64,000 nt of DNA from Terrirhizobium terrae (GTDB lineage: Bacteria; Pseudomonadota; Alphaproteobacteria; Rhizobiales; Rhizobiaceae), in the NCBI RefSeq assembly GCF_030323265.1, contig NZ_CP104992.1, forward strand, positions 1,773,501-1,837,500. The letters run 5' to 3'. Positions 38,592 through 48,859 of the stretch are shown piece by piece; position 1 is the stretch's first letter, and the number at the start of each line of letters is the position of its first letter. The translations under genes were made by a program, and so were the position numbers. The notes beneath the pieces are model-generated. The model was not told where the DNA came from and did not search any database. It was given only the letters and a program-made list of their open reading frames with translations.

Positions 38592-39732
38592 TTAGCCGGT
38601 TTGGTCAAGCTGTTCGCGAAGCAGCCGCGCCGTTTCCCGCGCACCGTCCATCTGCAAGTCCAGCTTTGCCGAGCCTCGCTGCGTGAGCGCCGCCTCGATG
38701 CCTGCCGCGATCGAATGCGGCGTGATCGGTGCTTCGTCCACCGTCTGCGCCAGACCGAGTTCCTGCAGTTTGGTGGCGCGCACGGTCTGCTCCGTTTCGC
38801 CGCCTGCCGCAAACGGCACCAGCAGCGCGCCGCAGCCCGCTCTCAATATATCGCAGACGGTATTGTAGCCGGCCTGCGAGATCGATAGTTCGGCGCTCGC
38901 AAGCAACTGCCGGAAATCGCTCCTGAAGCGGAAGACATCCATGTCTTCATCGCTCTGCGCGGCCAGCGCTTCGAAGCTTTCCGCATCGAGATTGGGACCG
39001 GTGATGACGCACCAGCGGCCCGGATCGGGCAGCAGCCCGCGAGCCGCAACAGCCGCATTCAAGAGCTTGTGCCCGACTGCGCCGCCCCCGCCGAGACGAT
39101 CACGCGGTACTTTTCAGGCGAGGCGGTCGGCGCCGGCGGAGCGACAAGGCCCGTATAGGCAATCTTGTCGGCAATCTGGTCCGCCAGCGGAAAGGTGTCT
39201 TCGATCTGTGTCAGGTTCCGGTCGCCATGGACCAGCACGCGATGGAAATGTTCCTTCACCAGCGCCACCGTCTCTTCGTCGCGGCCGGGCTTCTTGTTGG
39301 TCTGCAGGATGTCGCGGATCGAGGCGAAGAGAAGCGGTTTCGGCCGCATCGCCTTGATCGCCTCTACGAGCGGCAGAAGCTCGAAGCGCATCTGCCGGCG
39401 CCCGAAGGGAAAGCTTCGGTGATGACGATATCGGGCCGGGTGTCGGCAAGGATCGCCAGCAACTGTTCGACGCGGCGACGTTCTCCGTCGGCGTCCAGCG
39501 TGTTGCCGTCGGCATCCTGTAGTCCCGAAAAGCCCTCGCGGGACGTCACTTCTGGAATGAGCGGAATATGCCTCGCACCAGGACCGGGAAAGCCCGGCAC
39601 GGGGAGGCCGCCTGTGACCATGGTCACATCGAACCCGTCCTCGGCGAGGGCAGAGGCGACAAGGCTCGCCCGGGCGATATGGCCGATGCCGAGCAGGTGC
39701 TGGACGTAGAAAAGTACGCGTGGCGATGTCAT
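38592..39732 (-). CDS. second MurG-like (GT28-type) glycosyltransferase, two frameshifts
   Basis: About 380 residues after two repairs. It opens with RVLFYVQHLLGIGHIARASL, has ITEAFPFGRRQMRFELLPL, and ends with ISQAGYNTVCDILRAGCGAL, closely paralleling its convergent neighbour. The first break is the three-G run at 39407-39409 (CCC to CCCC on the minus strand), the second the five-C run 39085-39089 (SAGGGAVGHKLLNAAVAA when repaired). Its ATG overlaps the stop of the GT4 gene upstream (39729-39732), so both transferases are co-translated. Confidence 0.8.
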
Positions 39733-40997
39733 GGACGCGGAGCCTCCGTCTTGTTCTGACTACCGTAGGCCGAGGAGAACAGCATTTCGAGATCGCTAAT
39801 GCTGGTCCGGTGGTCGAAATGACCGCGCACCTTCGCCTCCGCATTGCCCGCCATCCTGTCCCGTTCGAATGGATTGCGGATCGCTCTTTCAAGTTCGGCA
39901 GCGAAAGCCTGCGGATTTTCTGGCTCGACGAGCAGGCCGTTTTCGCCGGTGACGAAGAGTTCCGGAATGCCGGAAATCGTCGTCGAGATGCAGAGGATGC
40001 GCTGGCTCGCCGCCTCGACGAGCACGTTGGGCAGCCCATCACGGTCGCCGTCCTTGCCGATCCGGCAGGGTAGGGCAAAGATATCGGCCTCGCCATAGCG
40101 CTGAAGCACTTCCTGCTGCGACATCGATCCATGCCAGCGGATGCGATCCGAAAGACCGAGCTCCTCGGCGAGCGGCTTCAATGTCTTGAGTTCGTCACCG
40201 CCGCCGACATGGTCCAGCCGCCAAGAAATATTTTCGGGAAGCAACGCCAGCGCGCGCAGCAGAATGTCGAAACCCTTCTTCGGCACGGCGCGCCCGACGG
40301 CGAGAATGGCGATCGGGTCGTTCGGGTCGGAACCATCGCGCGTCGCTGGTGCCCGGTTGGGCGGCGGGAAGCGGTCGAGGTTGAGGCCATGATAGCTGAG
40401 ATGAACCTTGTCCCGGTTTTCGGACAGCGTCCGCAGATGCTCGGCACCGCCGCGCGTGCAGGTCACTGTCCAGCGGGCGTCGGTGAGCTTGTCGGTAAGC
40501 TCCCAGTCGGGGCTCGTCCAGATGTCCTTGGCATGGGCGGAAACACTGAACGGCATGCCGAGAAGCTGTGACGCATAACGCGCAACCGCGGCAGGGGTGT
40601 GAATGAAATGGACATGCAGCCAGTCTGCTCCTTCCGGCCACTCGCGCGCCAGCACGAGAGCCTGCCCGAAGCGGCGGAAGCGGTTGCGGCTGATATCGCG
40701 CGGCAGGTCCTTCAGGAAGGCCGAGAGCGCTTTGCGAAACGTAGGCTTGCCGATGCAGTGCGCGAGAGCTTTCGCGACCCGCAACGGCTCCTCGTGAAGA
40801 TATTCCGGCAGGTAGTGGACGGGCGCCTCGATCTCGTCATGCACGGGGTGCCGCTTCTTGTCGGTCGGACGGCGCATGGATACGAGCTCGAGCCGAAAGC
40901 CGGCGAGTTCGAGGCCGCGCAGTTCCTGGGCGATGAAGGTTTCCGAAAGGCGCGGATAGCCCTTCAGCAGCACGACCATCTTCTTGGGTATGTTCAA
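39729..40997 (-). CDS. GT4-type glycosyltransferase
   Basis: A 422-residue GT-B glycosyltransferase: KMVVLLKGYPRLSETFIAQE at the N-terminus, and the donor-binding segment ILAVGRAVPKKGFDILLRAL followed by EADIFALPC and DGLPNVLVEAASQ with the E-x7-E-like retaining motif. No signal peptide. It sits 87 bp after a permease gene on the same strand and is coupled to a MurG-like gene, so it may be the tail of the transporter operon. Product unknown. Confidence 0.88.
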   Translation of the reverse strand: MNIPKKMVVLLKGYPRLSETFIAQELRGLELAGFRLELVSMRRPTDKKRHPVHDEIEAPVHYLPEYLHEEPLRVAKALAHCIGKPTFRKALSAFLKDLPRDISRNRFRRFGQALVLAREWPEGADWLHVHFIHTPAAVARYASQLLGMPFSVSAHAKDIWTSPDWELTDKLTDARWTVTCTRGGAEHLRTLSENRDKVHLSYHGLNLDRFPPPNRAPATRDGSDPNDPIAILAVGRAVPKKGFDILLRALALLPENISWRLDHVGGGDELKTLKPLAEELGLSDRIRWHGSMSQQEVLQRYGEADIFALPCRIGKDGDRDGLPNVLVEAASQRILCISTTISGIPELFVTGENGLLVEPENPQAFAAELERAIRNPFERDRMAGNAEAKVRGHFDHRTSISDLEMLFSSAYGSQNKTEAPRP

Positions 40998-41083
40998 AGT
41001 CGATCCTATGCGGTCTTACGCAACCGGCCCTGAAAACCAGACCGGCCGCAAAGCACTATCCGCCGATCACCGTGTCGGCAAGA

Positions 41084-42257
41084 TCAGTGATAAGGGTCGG
41101 CCGCGTCCCGCAACCCGTCTCCCAGGAAGTTGAAGGCGAGAATGACGAGAATTACCGGAATGACCGGTATGAGTAGCCATGGATAGAGCGCCACGACATT
41201 CACCGTACGCGCCTCGGTCAGAAGCACGCCCCAACTCGTCACCGGCGGCCGCAGGCCGAGCCCGAGGAAGCTGAGCGTCGTCTCGCCGAGGATCATGCCG
41301 GGAATGGTCAGTGTCGCGCTGGCGATCAGATGCGACATGAAGCCGGGGATCAGATGCCGCCCGATAATGCGCCAGTGACCGGCGCCCATCAGCTGCGCGG
41401 CGAGTACATAATCTTCCTCGCGCAGCGACAGCAGTTTTGAACGCACGGCGCGCGCCAGCCCGTCCAGTCGAGCAGCCCGAGAATGAAGGTGATCCCGAGA
41501 TAGATGACGAACGGGCTCCAGTCGGCCGGCATGATCGCCGCAAGCGCTAGCCAGAGCGGAATGCTCGGAATGGACTGCAGGACCTCGATGATGCGCTGGA
41601 CGACCAGATCGAATTTGCCGCCCCAGTAACCGGCAAGCCCGCCGATCAGGATGCCGAGCACGAAGCTGGTGGTGATGCCGAGCAGGCCGATCGTCAGCGA
41701 GATGCGTGCGCCGTAGATAACGCGGGACATCACGTCGCGGCCGAGCCGGTCGGTGCCGAACAGGAACATCTGGCCGCCTTCCGCCGGGCAGACGAGATGG
41801 TGGTTCGCGGGAATGAAACCCCAGAACTGGTAGCTGTCGCCCTTGCAGAAGAAACGCAGCGGCTGCACCTGGCTCGGATCGTCGCGATAAACCCGCTTCA
41901 GGTTCTCCATGTCGAGTTCCATCGTCCGGCCATAGACGAACGGGCCGATGAAGGAGCCTTCATGGAACAGGTGCACCGATTGCGGCGGCGCGTAGATATT
42001 GTTCATGTCGCGGGTATGCAGGTTATAGGGCGCCAGAAATTCCGCGATGATGATGGAAATATAAGCGACGAGCAGGAATATGCCGGAGATCAGTGCCAGT
42101 CGGTGACGCCGGAAGCGCCACCACATCAGTTGAAACTGAGATGCCTGCTTAGCAATGGCCGCGCCTTCCACACCCTTGTCAAAGGCATAGGGGTCGAATG
42201 GCGCGGTCGAGACATAATGCGGCAGCGGTTGGCCGTCGGGGGCAATTGCATGCTCAT
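41084..42257 (-). CDS. peptide/oligosaccharide ABC transporter permease (DppC/YejE-like), two frameshifts
   Basis: About 391 residues after repair. One helix near residue 50 (LALISGIFLLVAYISIIIAE), a periplasmic region with two cysteines and FGTDRLGRDVMSRVIYGARI, then the membrane core with the coupling loop YVLAAQLMGAGHWRIIGRHL. First break: five-G run 42238-42242; one more base links ATG 42257 (MSMQLPP) to DGQPLPHYVS. Second: three-C run 41459-41461, where LDWTGLARAVRSKLLSL is restored. ATG 42257 then overlaps the upstream permease stop as ATGA, supporting the repair. Confidence 0.88.
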
Positions 42258-43252
42258 CGCGTCTTGCCTCCGTAGAGCCTGATGCGCGGATCGAAAAGCG
42301 CAAGCGCGATGTCAGAGATCAGAACGCCGACCACGGTCAGCACCGCGAGGAACATCAGGAACGATCCGGCGAGATACATGTCCTGAGTCTGCAGCGCCCT
42401 GATCAGCATCGGCCCGGTCGTCTCGAGCGACAACACGACGGCGGTGATTTCCGCGCCCGAGATGATCTGCGGCAGGATCGAGCCAATATCGGAGATGAAG
42501 AAGTTGAGTGACATGCGCAGCGGATATTTGGTCAGCACCTTGAACGGGTGAAGTCCCTTGGCCCGCGCAGTCATCACATATTGCTTGCGCAACTCGTCGA
42601 GCAGGTTGGCGCGCAGCCTGCGTACCATGCCGGCGGTGCCGGCAGTGCCGATGATGATGACCGGGATCCAGAGATGTTCGAGGATCGACAAGGCCTTGTC
42701 CCAACTCATCGGCTGGTTCAGATATTTCTGGTCCATCAGGTGGCCGATCGACGTACCGAACCAGACATTGGCGAAATACATCAGGATCAGCGCCAGCACG
42801 AAATTCGGAACCGCAAGCCCGATCAGGCCGAGCAGCGTCAGTCCGTAGTCACCCCAGCTGTACTGATGGGTGGCGGAGTAAATACCGATCGGGAAGGCGA
42901 GCAGCCAGGTGACGATGATGGTCACGACCGAGACAAGGACGGTAAGCCACAGCCGGTCGCCGACAACGTCGGAAACCGGGAGCCGGTATTCGAACGAATA
43001 GCCGAAATCGCCAACCAGCATGCCGCCGACCCAGTGCAGGTAGCGGATCGGTATGGGCTTGTCGAAGCCATAGCGGGCGCGGAGCTCCTCGATTTCCTGC
43101 ATGTCGGCGCCTTCGCCGATAGCCCGCATTTCCGCGACATAGCTCTCGAAATAGTCGCCCGGCGGCAGCTCGATAATGGTGAAGACCAGCATCGAGATCA
43201 GCACAAGCGTCGGAATCATTACCAGGATCCGCCAGAGTATGTAACGGATCAT
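42254..43252 (-). CDS. peptide/oligosaccharide ABC transporter permease (DppB-like)
   Basis: A 332-residue permease: N-terminal helix (ILVMIPTLVLISMLVFTIIE), periplasmic loop with EELRARYGFDKPIPIRYLHW, and the coupling loop QYVMTARAKGLHPFKVLTKY. Overlaps of four bases with both the binding-protein gene upstream and the second permease downstream show a tight operon. Its plan resembles other family-5 importers with a long periplasmic loop. Confidence 0.92.
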   Translation of the reverse strand: MIRYILWRILVMIPTLVLISMLVFTIIELPPGDYFESYVAEMRAIGEGADMQEIEELRARYGFDKPIPIRYLHWVGGMLVGDFGYSFEYRLPVSDVVGDRLWLTVLVSVVTIIVTWLLAFPIGIYSATHQYSWGDYGLTLLGLIGLAVPNFVLALILMYFANVWFGTSIGHLMDQKYLNQPMSWDKALSILEHLWIPVIIIGTAGTAGMVRRLRANLLDELRKQYVMTARAKGLHPFKVLTKYPLRMSLNFFISDIGSILPQIISGAEITAVVLSLETTGPMLIRALQTQDMYLAGSFLMFLAVLTVVGVLISDIALALFDPRIRLYGGKTR

Positions 43253-45153
43253 GCCTGGTTCTCCTCGTACCAGAAGGTGTCGGGCATATAGACGCCCAGA
43301 TACGAAGTCGGGTCGAAGCCGTAGAGGGCTTTTTCAGGGATGTTGCGCAGCCTGGACGATTTTACCACGGGCTGCAGCGCCTGATTGACGATGCCGATGG
43401 TGAAGACGTTCTGGGTGAAGATATCAAGCATCGAATGCCAGATCGCTTCGCGCTCTGCATGGGTGCCGGCGGTCTTCCATTCCTTCATCAGTTCGAGAAG
43501 CTGCATCGCTTCCGGCAGATCCGGCGGGTGTCCATCGCCTCCGCCGGAGAGGAAGTGAAGACCCCATACCGGCCATTGCAGCTGGTCATCGGCCGTCGGG
43601 GCAAGCTCCTTCGGAGACATTTCTGCCGTCGGCACGCCATTATCCATCCCCATCCAGACACCCATAAGGGTCTCGCCGCCGATCACGCGCTTGCGGAAAA
43701 TTTCCCGCTGCGACACGCGGGTGAAGATGGCAATGCCGATCTTCGACCAATGATCCGTAATCAGCTCCAGCACGTCGCTCTCGAACGTGCTTTCGCCTGC
43801 GCTTTCGATGATGATCTTTGCCTGGCGGCCATCGGGAAGCAGCCGCCACCCGTCCTCGTTACGTTTGTCGAGGCCGGCTTCGTCCAGCAGACGGTTGGCT
43901 TGATCGATATCGTGGCTGGCCCAGGCCTGCTCATATTCTGGCTTGAAGAGCGGGCTGTCCGGCAGGACGGAATTGCCCGCTTCGTGCGCGAGCCCGAAGA
44001 ACACGGCCTTGTTGATCTCCTCGCGGTCGATCGCAAGCGACAGCGCCCGCCTGACGCGGACATCCTGAAACGCCTTGCGCCAGCCATCGTCCTTGCAGTT
44101 CAGGTTGGGGATCAGCGCCACGCGTGACCCTTGCGTCCGTTTCCACAGGTCGACCTTCAGCGGGAAGCGTTTCTCGGCTGCCTTGAGGAAGGTATAATCG
44201 GCAAAATCGACATTGGCAGGCTGCAGGTCGCTGTCGCCCGATCCGGTCTTGGCGGCGATCAGGTCGGCACCGCTGACGTTGAGCACGAACTTGTCGATAT
44301 AGGGCAGCTGCAGCCCGTTTTCGTCGACGCGGTGAAAATACGGATTGCGCTTGAAGACGAATTGCTGTGCCGGCGGTTCGGTGCTGTTGAACCAGGGATC
44401 GAGCGTCGGCAATTCAGGATTTTCCGGCCGAACGGTACGCGACATCTTCTTGTGAAGGTCGCCCCATTCCTCGGCCTTGTATTTCTTCATCAGCTTGGCA
44501 AGCGTGTCGGCGTCCTGATAGCGCGGATGGAACTGTTTCAGATAGCCCGAAGGCATCATGATCACGAGTGGGGACGGGCTGGCGAGCAGCGCCAGGAAGT
44601 CCGGATTGGGTTCGTCCCAGGTATAGCGCACCGTCCACTGGTCGATCAGTTCGAACTGCGGACCCTTGCCGTTGACCCTCAGATCCACCGGGATGCCGCC
44701 CTTATGGAGGTCCCGGTTGTTCATCACGTCTTCCCAGCTGTAACGGAAATCCTCCGTCGTCAGCGGCGAGCCGTCGGACCACTTGTGGCCTTCGCGCAGC
44801 TTGAAGGTGAAGATCCGGTCTTCCTCCGCCGTGTAGCTTTCGAGAATATCCGGCTGCAGGTTGAGTTTCTCGTCGTAGCCGACGAGCCTTGAATACCCGT
44901 TGATGGGCATCAGGCGAATGTCGCGCTGGCCGCCGATCAGCATGCGCACGACCCCGCCGTGCCGGCCCGGCTGTTTGTTTGCCGCAGACAGGTTGACGAC
45001 CCGGGGATTGCGCGGCAGTCGCGCCGCTACATCCGGCATCGAGCCATCCTTGACCGCATCGTCGAGTATCCCGGAACCGGTGAATGCGGCCTTGGCGCTG
45101 AATGGGCTGAATGCCGCCGCCATCAGCGCGAGCATTGTTCTTCGCAAGATCAT
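43249..45153 (-). CDS. family 5 extracellular solute-binding protein
   Basis: A 634-residue binding protein. The signal peptide (RRTMLALMAAAFSPFSAKAA) is short with likely cleavage near AKAA. Family blocks include YTAEEDRIFTFKLREGHKWS and VRRALSLAIDREEINKAVFF. It is coupled by ATGA to the ATPase gene before and the permease after. Together they form an importer of peptides or oligosaccharides; the embedding in a glycan locus favours a cell-wall or polysaccharide fragment, which is inference. Confidence 0.9.
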   Translation of the reverse strand: MILRRTMLALMAAAFSPFSAKAAFTGSGILDDAVKDGSMPDVAARLPRNPRVVNLSAANKQPGRHGGVVRMLIGGQRDIRLMPINGYSRLVGYDEKLNLQPDILESYTAEEDRIFTFKLREGHKWSDGSPLTTEDFRYSWEDVMNNRDLHKGGIPVDLRVNGKGPQFELIDQWTVRYTWDEPNPDFLALLASPSPLVIMMPSGYLKQFHPRYQDADTLAKLMKKYKAEEWGDLHKKMSRTVRPENPELPTLDPWFNSTEPPAQQFVFKRNPYFHRVDENGLQLPYIDKFVLNVSGADLIAAKTGSGDSDLQPANVDFADYTFLKAAEKRFPLKVDLWKRTQGSRVALIPNLNCKDDGWRKAFQDVRVRRALSLAIDREEINKAVFFGLAHEAGNSVLPDSPLFKPEYEQAWASHDIDQANRLLDEAGLDKRNEDGWRLLPDGRQAKIIIESAGESTFESDVLELITDHWSKIGIAIFTRVSQREIFRKRVIGGETLMGVWMGMDNGVPTAEMSPKELAPTADDQLQWPVWGLHFLSGGGDGHPPDLPEAMQLLELMKEWKTAGTHAEREAIWHSMLDIFTQNVFTIGIVNQALQPVVKSSRLRNIPEKALYGFDPTSYLGVYMPDTFWYEENQA

Positions 45154-47036
45154 GGGCGTAGCTCCCGCATGTCTGCCTGGGGTTTTGCGAGTACCAGATG
45201 GCCCTCGCCGAGATCGAGATGGGTCAGATGCGCGCCACCCTCGTCCTGGACAAAGACCGGATTCCAGTTCTGCGTCGGCTTCTTGGGAATTTCCAGCGTG
45301 TCGAGGTTGAGAGGACGGTCGAGATCTGGGATCGGCACGGCGGCAATCAGTCGGCGCGTATAGGGATGGATCGGATTGCGCATGATGACTTCGCAGGGGC
45401 CTATCTCGACGATCTGCCCTGCATACATGACGGCGACACGGTCGGCCATGTAGTTCACCACGGCGAGGTTATGGGAGATGAAGAGGTAGGTAAGGCCGAG
45501 GTCCTTCTTCAGGTCCTTGAGCAGGTTGAGAATCTGCGCCTGGATGGAGACGTCCAGGGCCGACACAGGCTCGTCGCAGATCATGAGCTCGGGGCCGAGT
45601 GCCAGTGCGCGCGCAATACCGATGCGCTGTCGCTGCCCGCCGGAGAAGCTGTGCGGGTACCGGTTCATCGCGCTGTCGTCGAGACCGATCGTGCGCAATA
45701 GCCGGCTAACAGCCTTGAGGCGCGTCTGTCTGTCACCGCGCCCGTGGATCTCCAGGCCCTCCGCAATGATCTCGCGAACGGTCATGCGTGGCGACAGCGA
45801 CGAGATCGGGTCCTGGAACACCATCTGCACCCGCTTGCGCAGCAGTTCCAGATCGTCGCCTTTGGCCGAAAGGACGTCGATCGGGCCTCTTTCGCTGTTG
45901 AAGGTGACGGAGCCATTATCCGCCGTCAGGCCGCGCATCAGGATCTTGCTGAGCGTAGTCTTGCCGCAGCCGCTTTCGCCAACGAGGCCGAGGCTTTCGC
46001 CCCGCCGGATGTCAAAGCTGACATCGTTGACCGCCACGGTCACGCTGCTTTCGCTGCTGCCGATTTTCTTCTTTTTCGCCTTGAAGGTCTTGCTGACATT
46101 GCGCACGGAAAGAATGACCGGATCGCCACCTTCGGTCTTCTTCGACTTGCCCATCAGGTCGGCGGTGTCGACGGCGATTTCTCGCAACGGCTTAAGGCGC
46201 TGGTCGCGGGACATTTCAAATGTCGGTATCGCCGAAATCAGCCCCTTCGGGTAGGGATGGGCAGGGCGGCGGAAGATATCGTCCACCGAGCCGGCCTCCA
46301 TCACCTCTCCACGATAGACGACCACCACCTCGTCGGCGAGATTGGTCACGATCCCAAGGTCATGGGTGATGAGCAGCATCGCCATGTTGAAGCGCGACTG
46401 CAGGTCTCGGAGCAGCTTCAGGATCTGCGCCTGAATGGTGACGTCGAGCGCCGTCGTCGGCTCGTCGGCGATCAATAGGGCAGGACGGCAGACAAGCGCC
46501 ATGGCGATCATGGCGCGCTGGCGCATGCCGCCGGAAAGCTCGAACGGATACATCCGGTGCACCTTGGCCGGGTCCTTGAACCCGACAAGCGACAACGTCT
46601 CCTCCACTCGCTCGCGCTGTTCGGCAGCCGACGATGCATCATGGATGCGAAGCGCCTCGTCGATCTGGTTGCCGACCGTGTGAAGCGGCGAGAGCGACGT
46701 CATCGGCTCCTGGAAGATCATGCCGATCCGGTTGCCACGGATCGCACGGATCTGGCGCCCGTCCTGCGGCAGCCTCAGCAGGTCGACCGGACCTTCCGTC
46801 GTCAGCGGATCATTGAACAGGACGCGCCCCTGCGTGGTGGCGAGCGGGCTTTCTATACCGACGATGGTGCGGCCGATCACGGACTTTCCCGATCCCGACT
46901 CTCCCACCAGCGCGGTCACCTTGCCGGGCTGGATCCGCATGTTCAGGTTCTTGACGGCCTGAATGGTGCCTCCGAAGACGGAAAAGCCGACACTGAGGTT
47001 TTCGATACGCAGAAGGTCGGGCACGATCGTCATCAA
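45150..47036 (-). CDS. peptide/oligosaccharide ABC transporter double ATPase
   Basis: A 628-residue tandem ATPase. Domain 1: [43 protein letters not shown]. Domain 2: [42 protein letters not shown]. Both sites look intact. A Lys-rich linker (KAKKKKIGSSES) joins them. First gene of the operon, with its stop overlapping the binding-protein start. The C-terminal tail after DRPLNLDTL holds an extra 40 residues. Confidence 0.93.
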   Translation of the reverse strand: MMTIVPDLLRIENLSVGFSVFGGTIQAVKNLNMRIQPGKVTALVGESGSGKSVIGRTIVGIESPLATTQGRVLFNDPLTTEGPVDLLRLPQDGRQIRAIRGNRIGMIFQEPMTSLSPLHTVGNQIDEALRIHDASSAAEQRERVEETLSLVGFKDPAKVHRMYPFELSGGMRQRAMIAMALVCRPALLIADEPTTALDVTIQAQILKLLRDLQSRFNMAMLLITHDLGIVTNLADEVVVVYRGEVMEAGSVDDIFRRPAHPYPKGLISAIPTFEMSRDQRLKPLREIAVDTADLMGKSKKTEGGDPVILSVRNVSKTFKAKKKKIGSSESSVTVAVNDVSFDIRRGESLGLVGESGCGKTTLSKILMRGLTADNGSVTFNSERGPIDVLSAKGDDLELLRKRVQMVFQDPISSLSPRMTVREIIAEGLEIHGRGDRQTRLKAVSRLLRTIGLDDSAMNRYPHSFSGGQRQRIGIARALALGPELMICDEPVSALDVSIQAQILNLLKDLKKDLGLTYLFISHNLAVVNYMADRVAVMYAGQIVEIGPCEVIMRNPIHPYTRRLIAAVPIPDLDRPLNLDTLEIPKKPTQNWNPVFVQDEGGAHLTHLDLGEGHLVLAKPQADMRELRP

Positions 47037-47156
47037 ACGCCTTTCGATGGCTGAGACATGTGATTACCTGTTCGGGTTGACGCCAAAACGATAAAGAGCG
47101 TAGCGCAGAGCGGTGAAGTTAGTCCATGGCACGAGAAGGTTGCTGTAACGCTACCG

Positions 47157-48116
47157 ATGATAAACGACGCAGACTACAAAAAGATGCTTGCAGAGGCCAG
47201 GAAGCTGATTCTGGCGGGTGAATTGGACGCGGCGCGCGATCTTCTGCGGCAGATCGAGGCGAAAAACCTCGGAAACGCCGATCCGGCGACGTCTCTCGGC
47301 CTGCCTCGACGGCTGCAGTCCGCCAGGCTGAAGCTCGCCAAGGCCGAAGGCGATGCCATAAGCCGGATTGCCTATCAGTTTCACCTCGTACCGCCGTCGG
47401 AAAGGCTAGCGCATCATGCCGTGTTCTCGGCTGAAGAGCGAAGAACGATGGTCGAGCTGTCACGAACGCCCGTTCCCCATTACATTCACCAGATATGGCT
47501 CGGTTCAAGACCCGTCCCTCCGACCGTCGATGCCTGGGCGGCCCATGCCGCCGCCCACGGATATCGGCATAGGCTGTGGCGTGAAGCCGATCTTGCTCAA
47601 TCCGGTTATGACGATCATCCAGCCCTGCGGCATATGCTCGACGAAGGCGATTTTCCGGGCGCGGTCGATGCCGCGCGCTACATGATCCTGCGCGATCTTG
47701 GCGGCGTCTATCTCGATTGTGACTGGTTTCCCGCACGTTCGGACGTCAGCTTCCACGATTTCCTGCCGATGACCGGCCTATGCGCCTTCGCCGAAGAAAC
47801 GCCGCGCAATACGGGGAGGGGCAGCACGCTATTGGCCAACTCCTTCATCGCGACCCCGCCGGGCAACCCTGTCCTCGCAAGGCTCTGCGATGCGCTGACA
47901 TCGGTCGTCGAAGATCTCGGCGATGTGCCGGCCTGGTGGTCGACGGGGCCGCTGATCTTCACCGTTGTCGCGCGCTCGGGTCCGGTCACTCTCGCTGATG
48001 CTGATTTCGTGGCGCCTGCGCCGCCGAAGGGAGCTCTGCTGGCAGACCTGGAAAAGCTGGCCGCGGATAACGAAGCGAAGGGCGGCGGCCTCCTGATCCC
48101 TTGGAAACCCTGGTAG
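47157..48116 (+). CDS. GT32-type (DXD sugar-binding) glycosyltransferase
   Basis: A 319-residue transferase. PVPHYIHQIWLGSRPVPPTV begins the catalytic domain near residue 105; ARYMILRDLGGVYLDCDWFP carries the D-x-D metal/nucleotide motif (LDCDW). The first 100 residues form a helical domain. Similar proteins make capsule or exopolysaccharide side chains. It is divergent from the ATPase gene and converges with the deacetylase gene two bases later. Confidence 0.85.
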   Translation: MINDADYKKMLAEARKLILAGELDAARDLLRQIEAKNLGNADPATSLGLPRRLQSARLKLAKAEGDAISRIAYQFHLVPPSERLAHHAVFSAEERRTMVELSRTPVPHYIHQIWLGSRPVPPTVDAWAAHAAAHGYRHRLWREADLAQSGYDDHPALRHMLDEGDFPGAVDAARYMILRDLGGVYLDCDWFPARSDVSFHDFLPMTGLCAFAEETPRNTGRGSTLLANSFIATPPGNPVLARLCDALTSVVEDLGDVPAWWSTGPLIFTVVARSGPVTLADADFVAPAPPKGALLADLEKLAADNEAKGGGLLIPWKPW

Positions 48117-48118
48117 TT

Positions 48119-48856
48119 TTAGTCGCGACCCATCAACTCGCCGACTGAAACCCAGCGGCAGGCTGGATGGTTGGCCGTAGTCGCGAACAGGTCGTCGAGA
48201 AACTCCCAGGCCGCCGCGTTATGCACGAGATGGTGGGTGAGGATGCCGAGCGGCACCTGAGATGTCTTCGCTGTCTGCAGATGCGCTGAAGCCTCGGCAT
48301 AGAGTACATACATCGATCGCCCGCCGCGGCTCCTTTCCAGTCGATGATATCGACATGGGTATTGACAAGCGGCAGCGGGCTTTCGCCCCGCTCAGGCCCG
48401 AAGACTGAGAGCGCCTTGTATCCGAGACCCGGCAGATGCTGGATGAGATCGGTCGCAATGCGGTTCCACGGCGGCACGAGAAGCGGAACGGCCCTGCCGT
48501 CGAAAAGAGCATTGATGCGCGTCAGCCCGTCGGCGAGCCGGGCGAGCACGGTTTCCTCGCCGCGATGAAGGCCGAGTTCCTGTTTTTTCGGAAGCAGGCG
48601 CATGGTTGACGTGATCCCAGCCGTGAACGGCAACGGAGATCGCCGGCAGAGGCTTCAAGAGATCGGCAAGGGCATCGGTCGCATTGGCCGGAATTGCTGC
48701 GATCGTCATCGGCGCATTCCACCGTGCCGAAAGATCGAGAAGGCGGGACAGCGGTTCCGTCGGTTCGATCGCGTCATCGTCACGCAACCATAGCTGCGTG
48801 GTCCGGCCGTCGCGGGAATAGGCATCAAGCATCTGCAGGAACTGGTCGCGGCTCAT
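48119..48856 (-). CDS. polysaccharide deacetylase family protein, two frameshifts
   Basis: About 245 residues after repair. The N-terminal LWLRDDDAIEPTEPLSRLLD has the D-D metal motif of NodB-like deacetylases, and AVHGWDHVNHAPASEK the H-x3-5-H motif. LLVPPWNRIATDLIQHLPGL and the C-terminal PLGILTHHLVHNAAAWEFLD complete the fold. The first break is the T-run 48583-48588, the second lies at about 48321-48338 (DIIDWKGSRGGRSMYVLYAE when repaired). It would act on an acetylated sugar, consistent with the surrounding transferases. Confidence 0.8.
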
Positions 48857-48859
48857 AGG

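Noticed and set aside
39059..40132. Minus-strand open frame of 357 codons overlapping the GT4 and GT28 genes
   Set aside because: Only its last ~110 residues are real (the middle of the frameshifted GT28 gene); the first part is a shadow of the GT4 gene.
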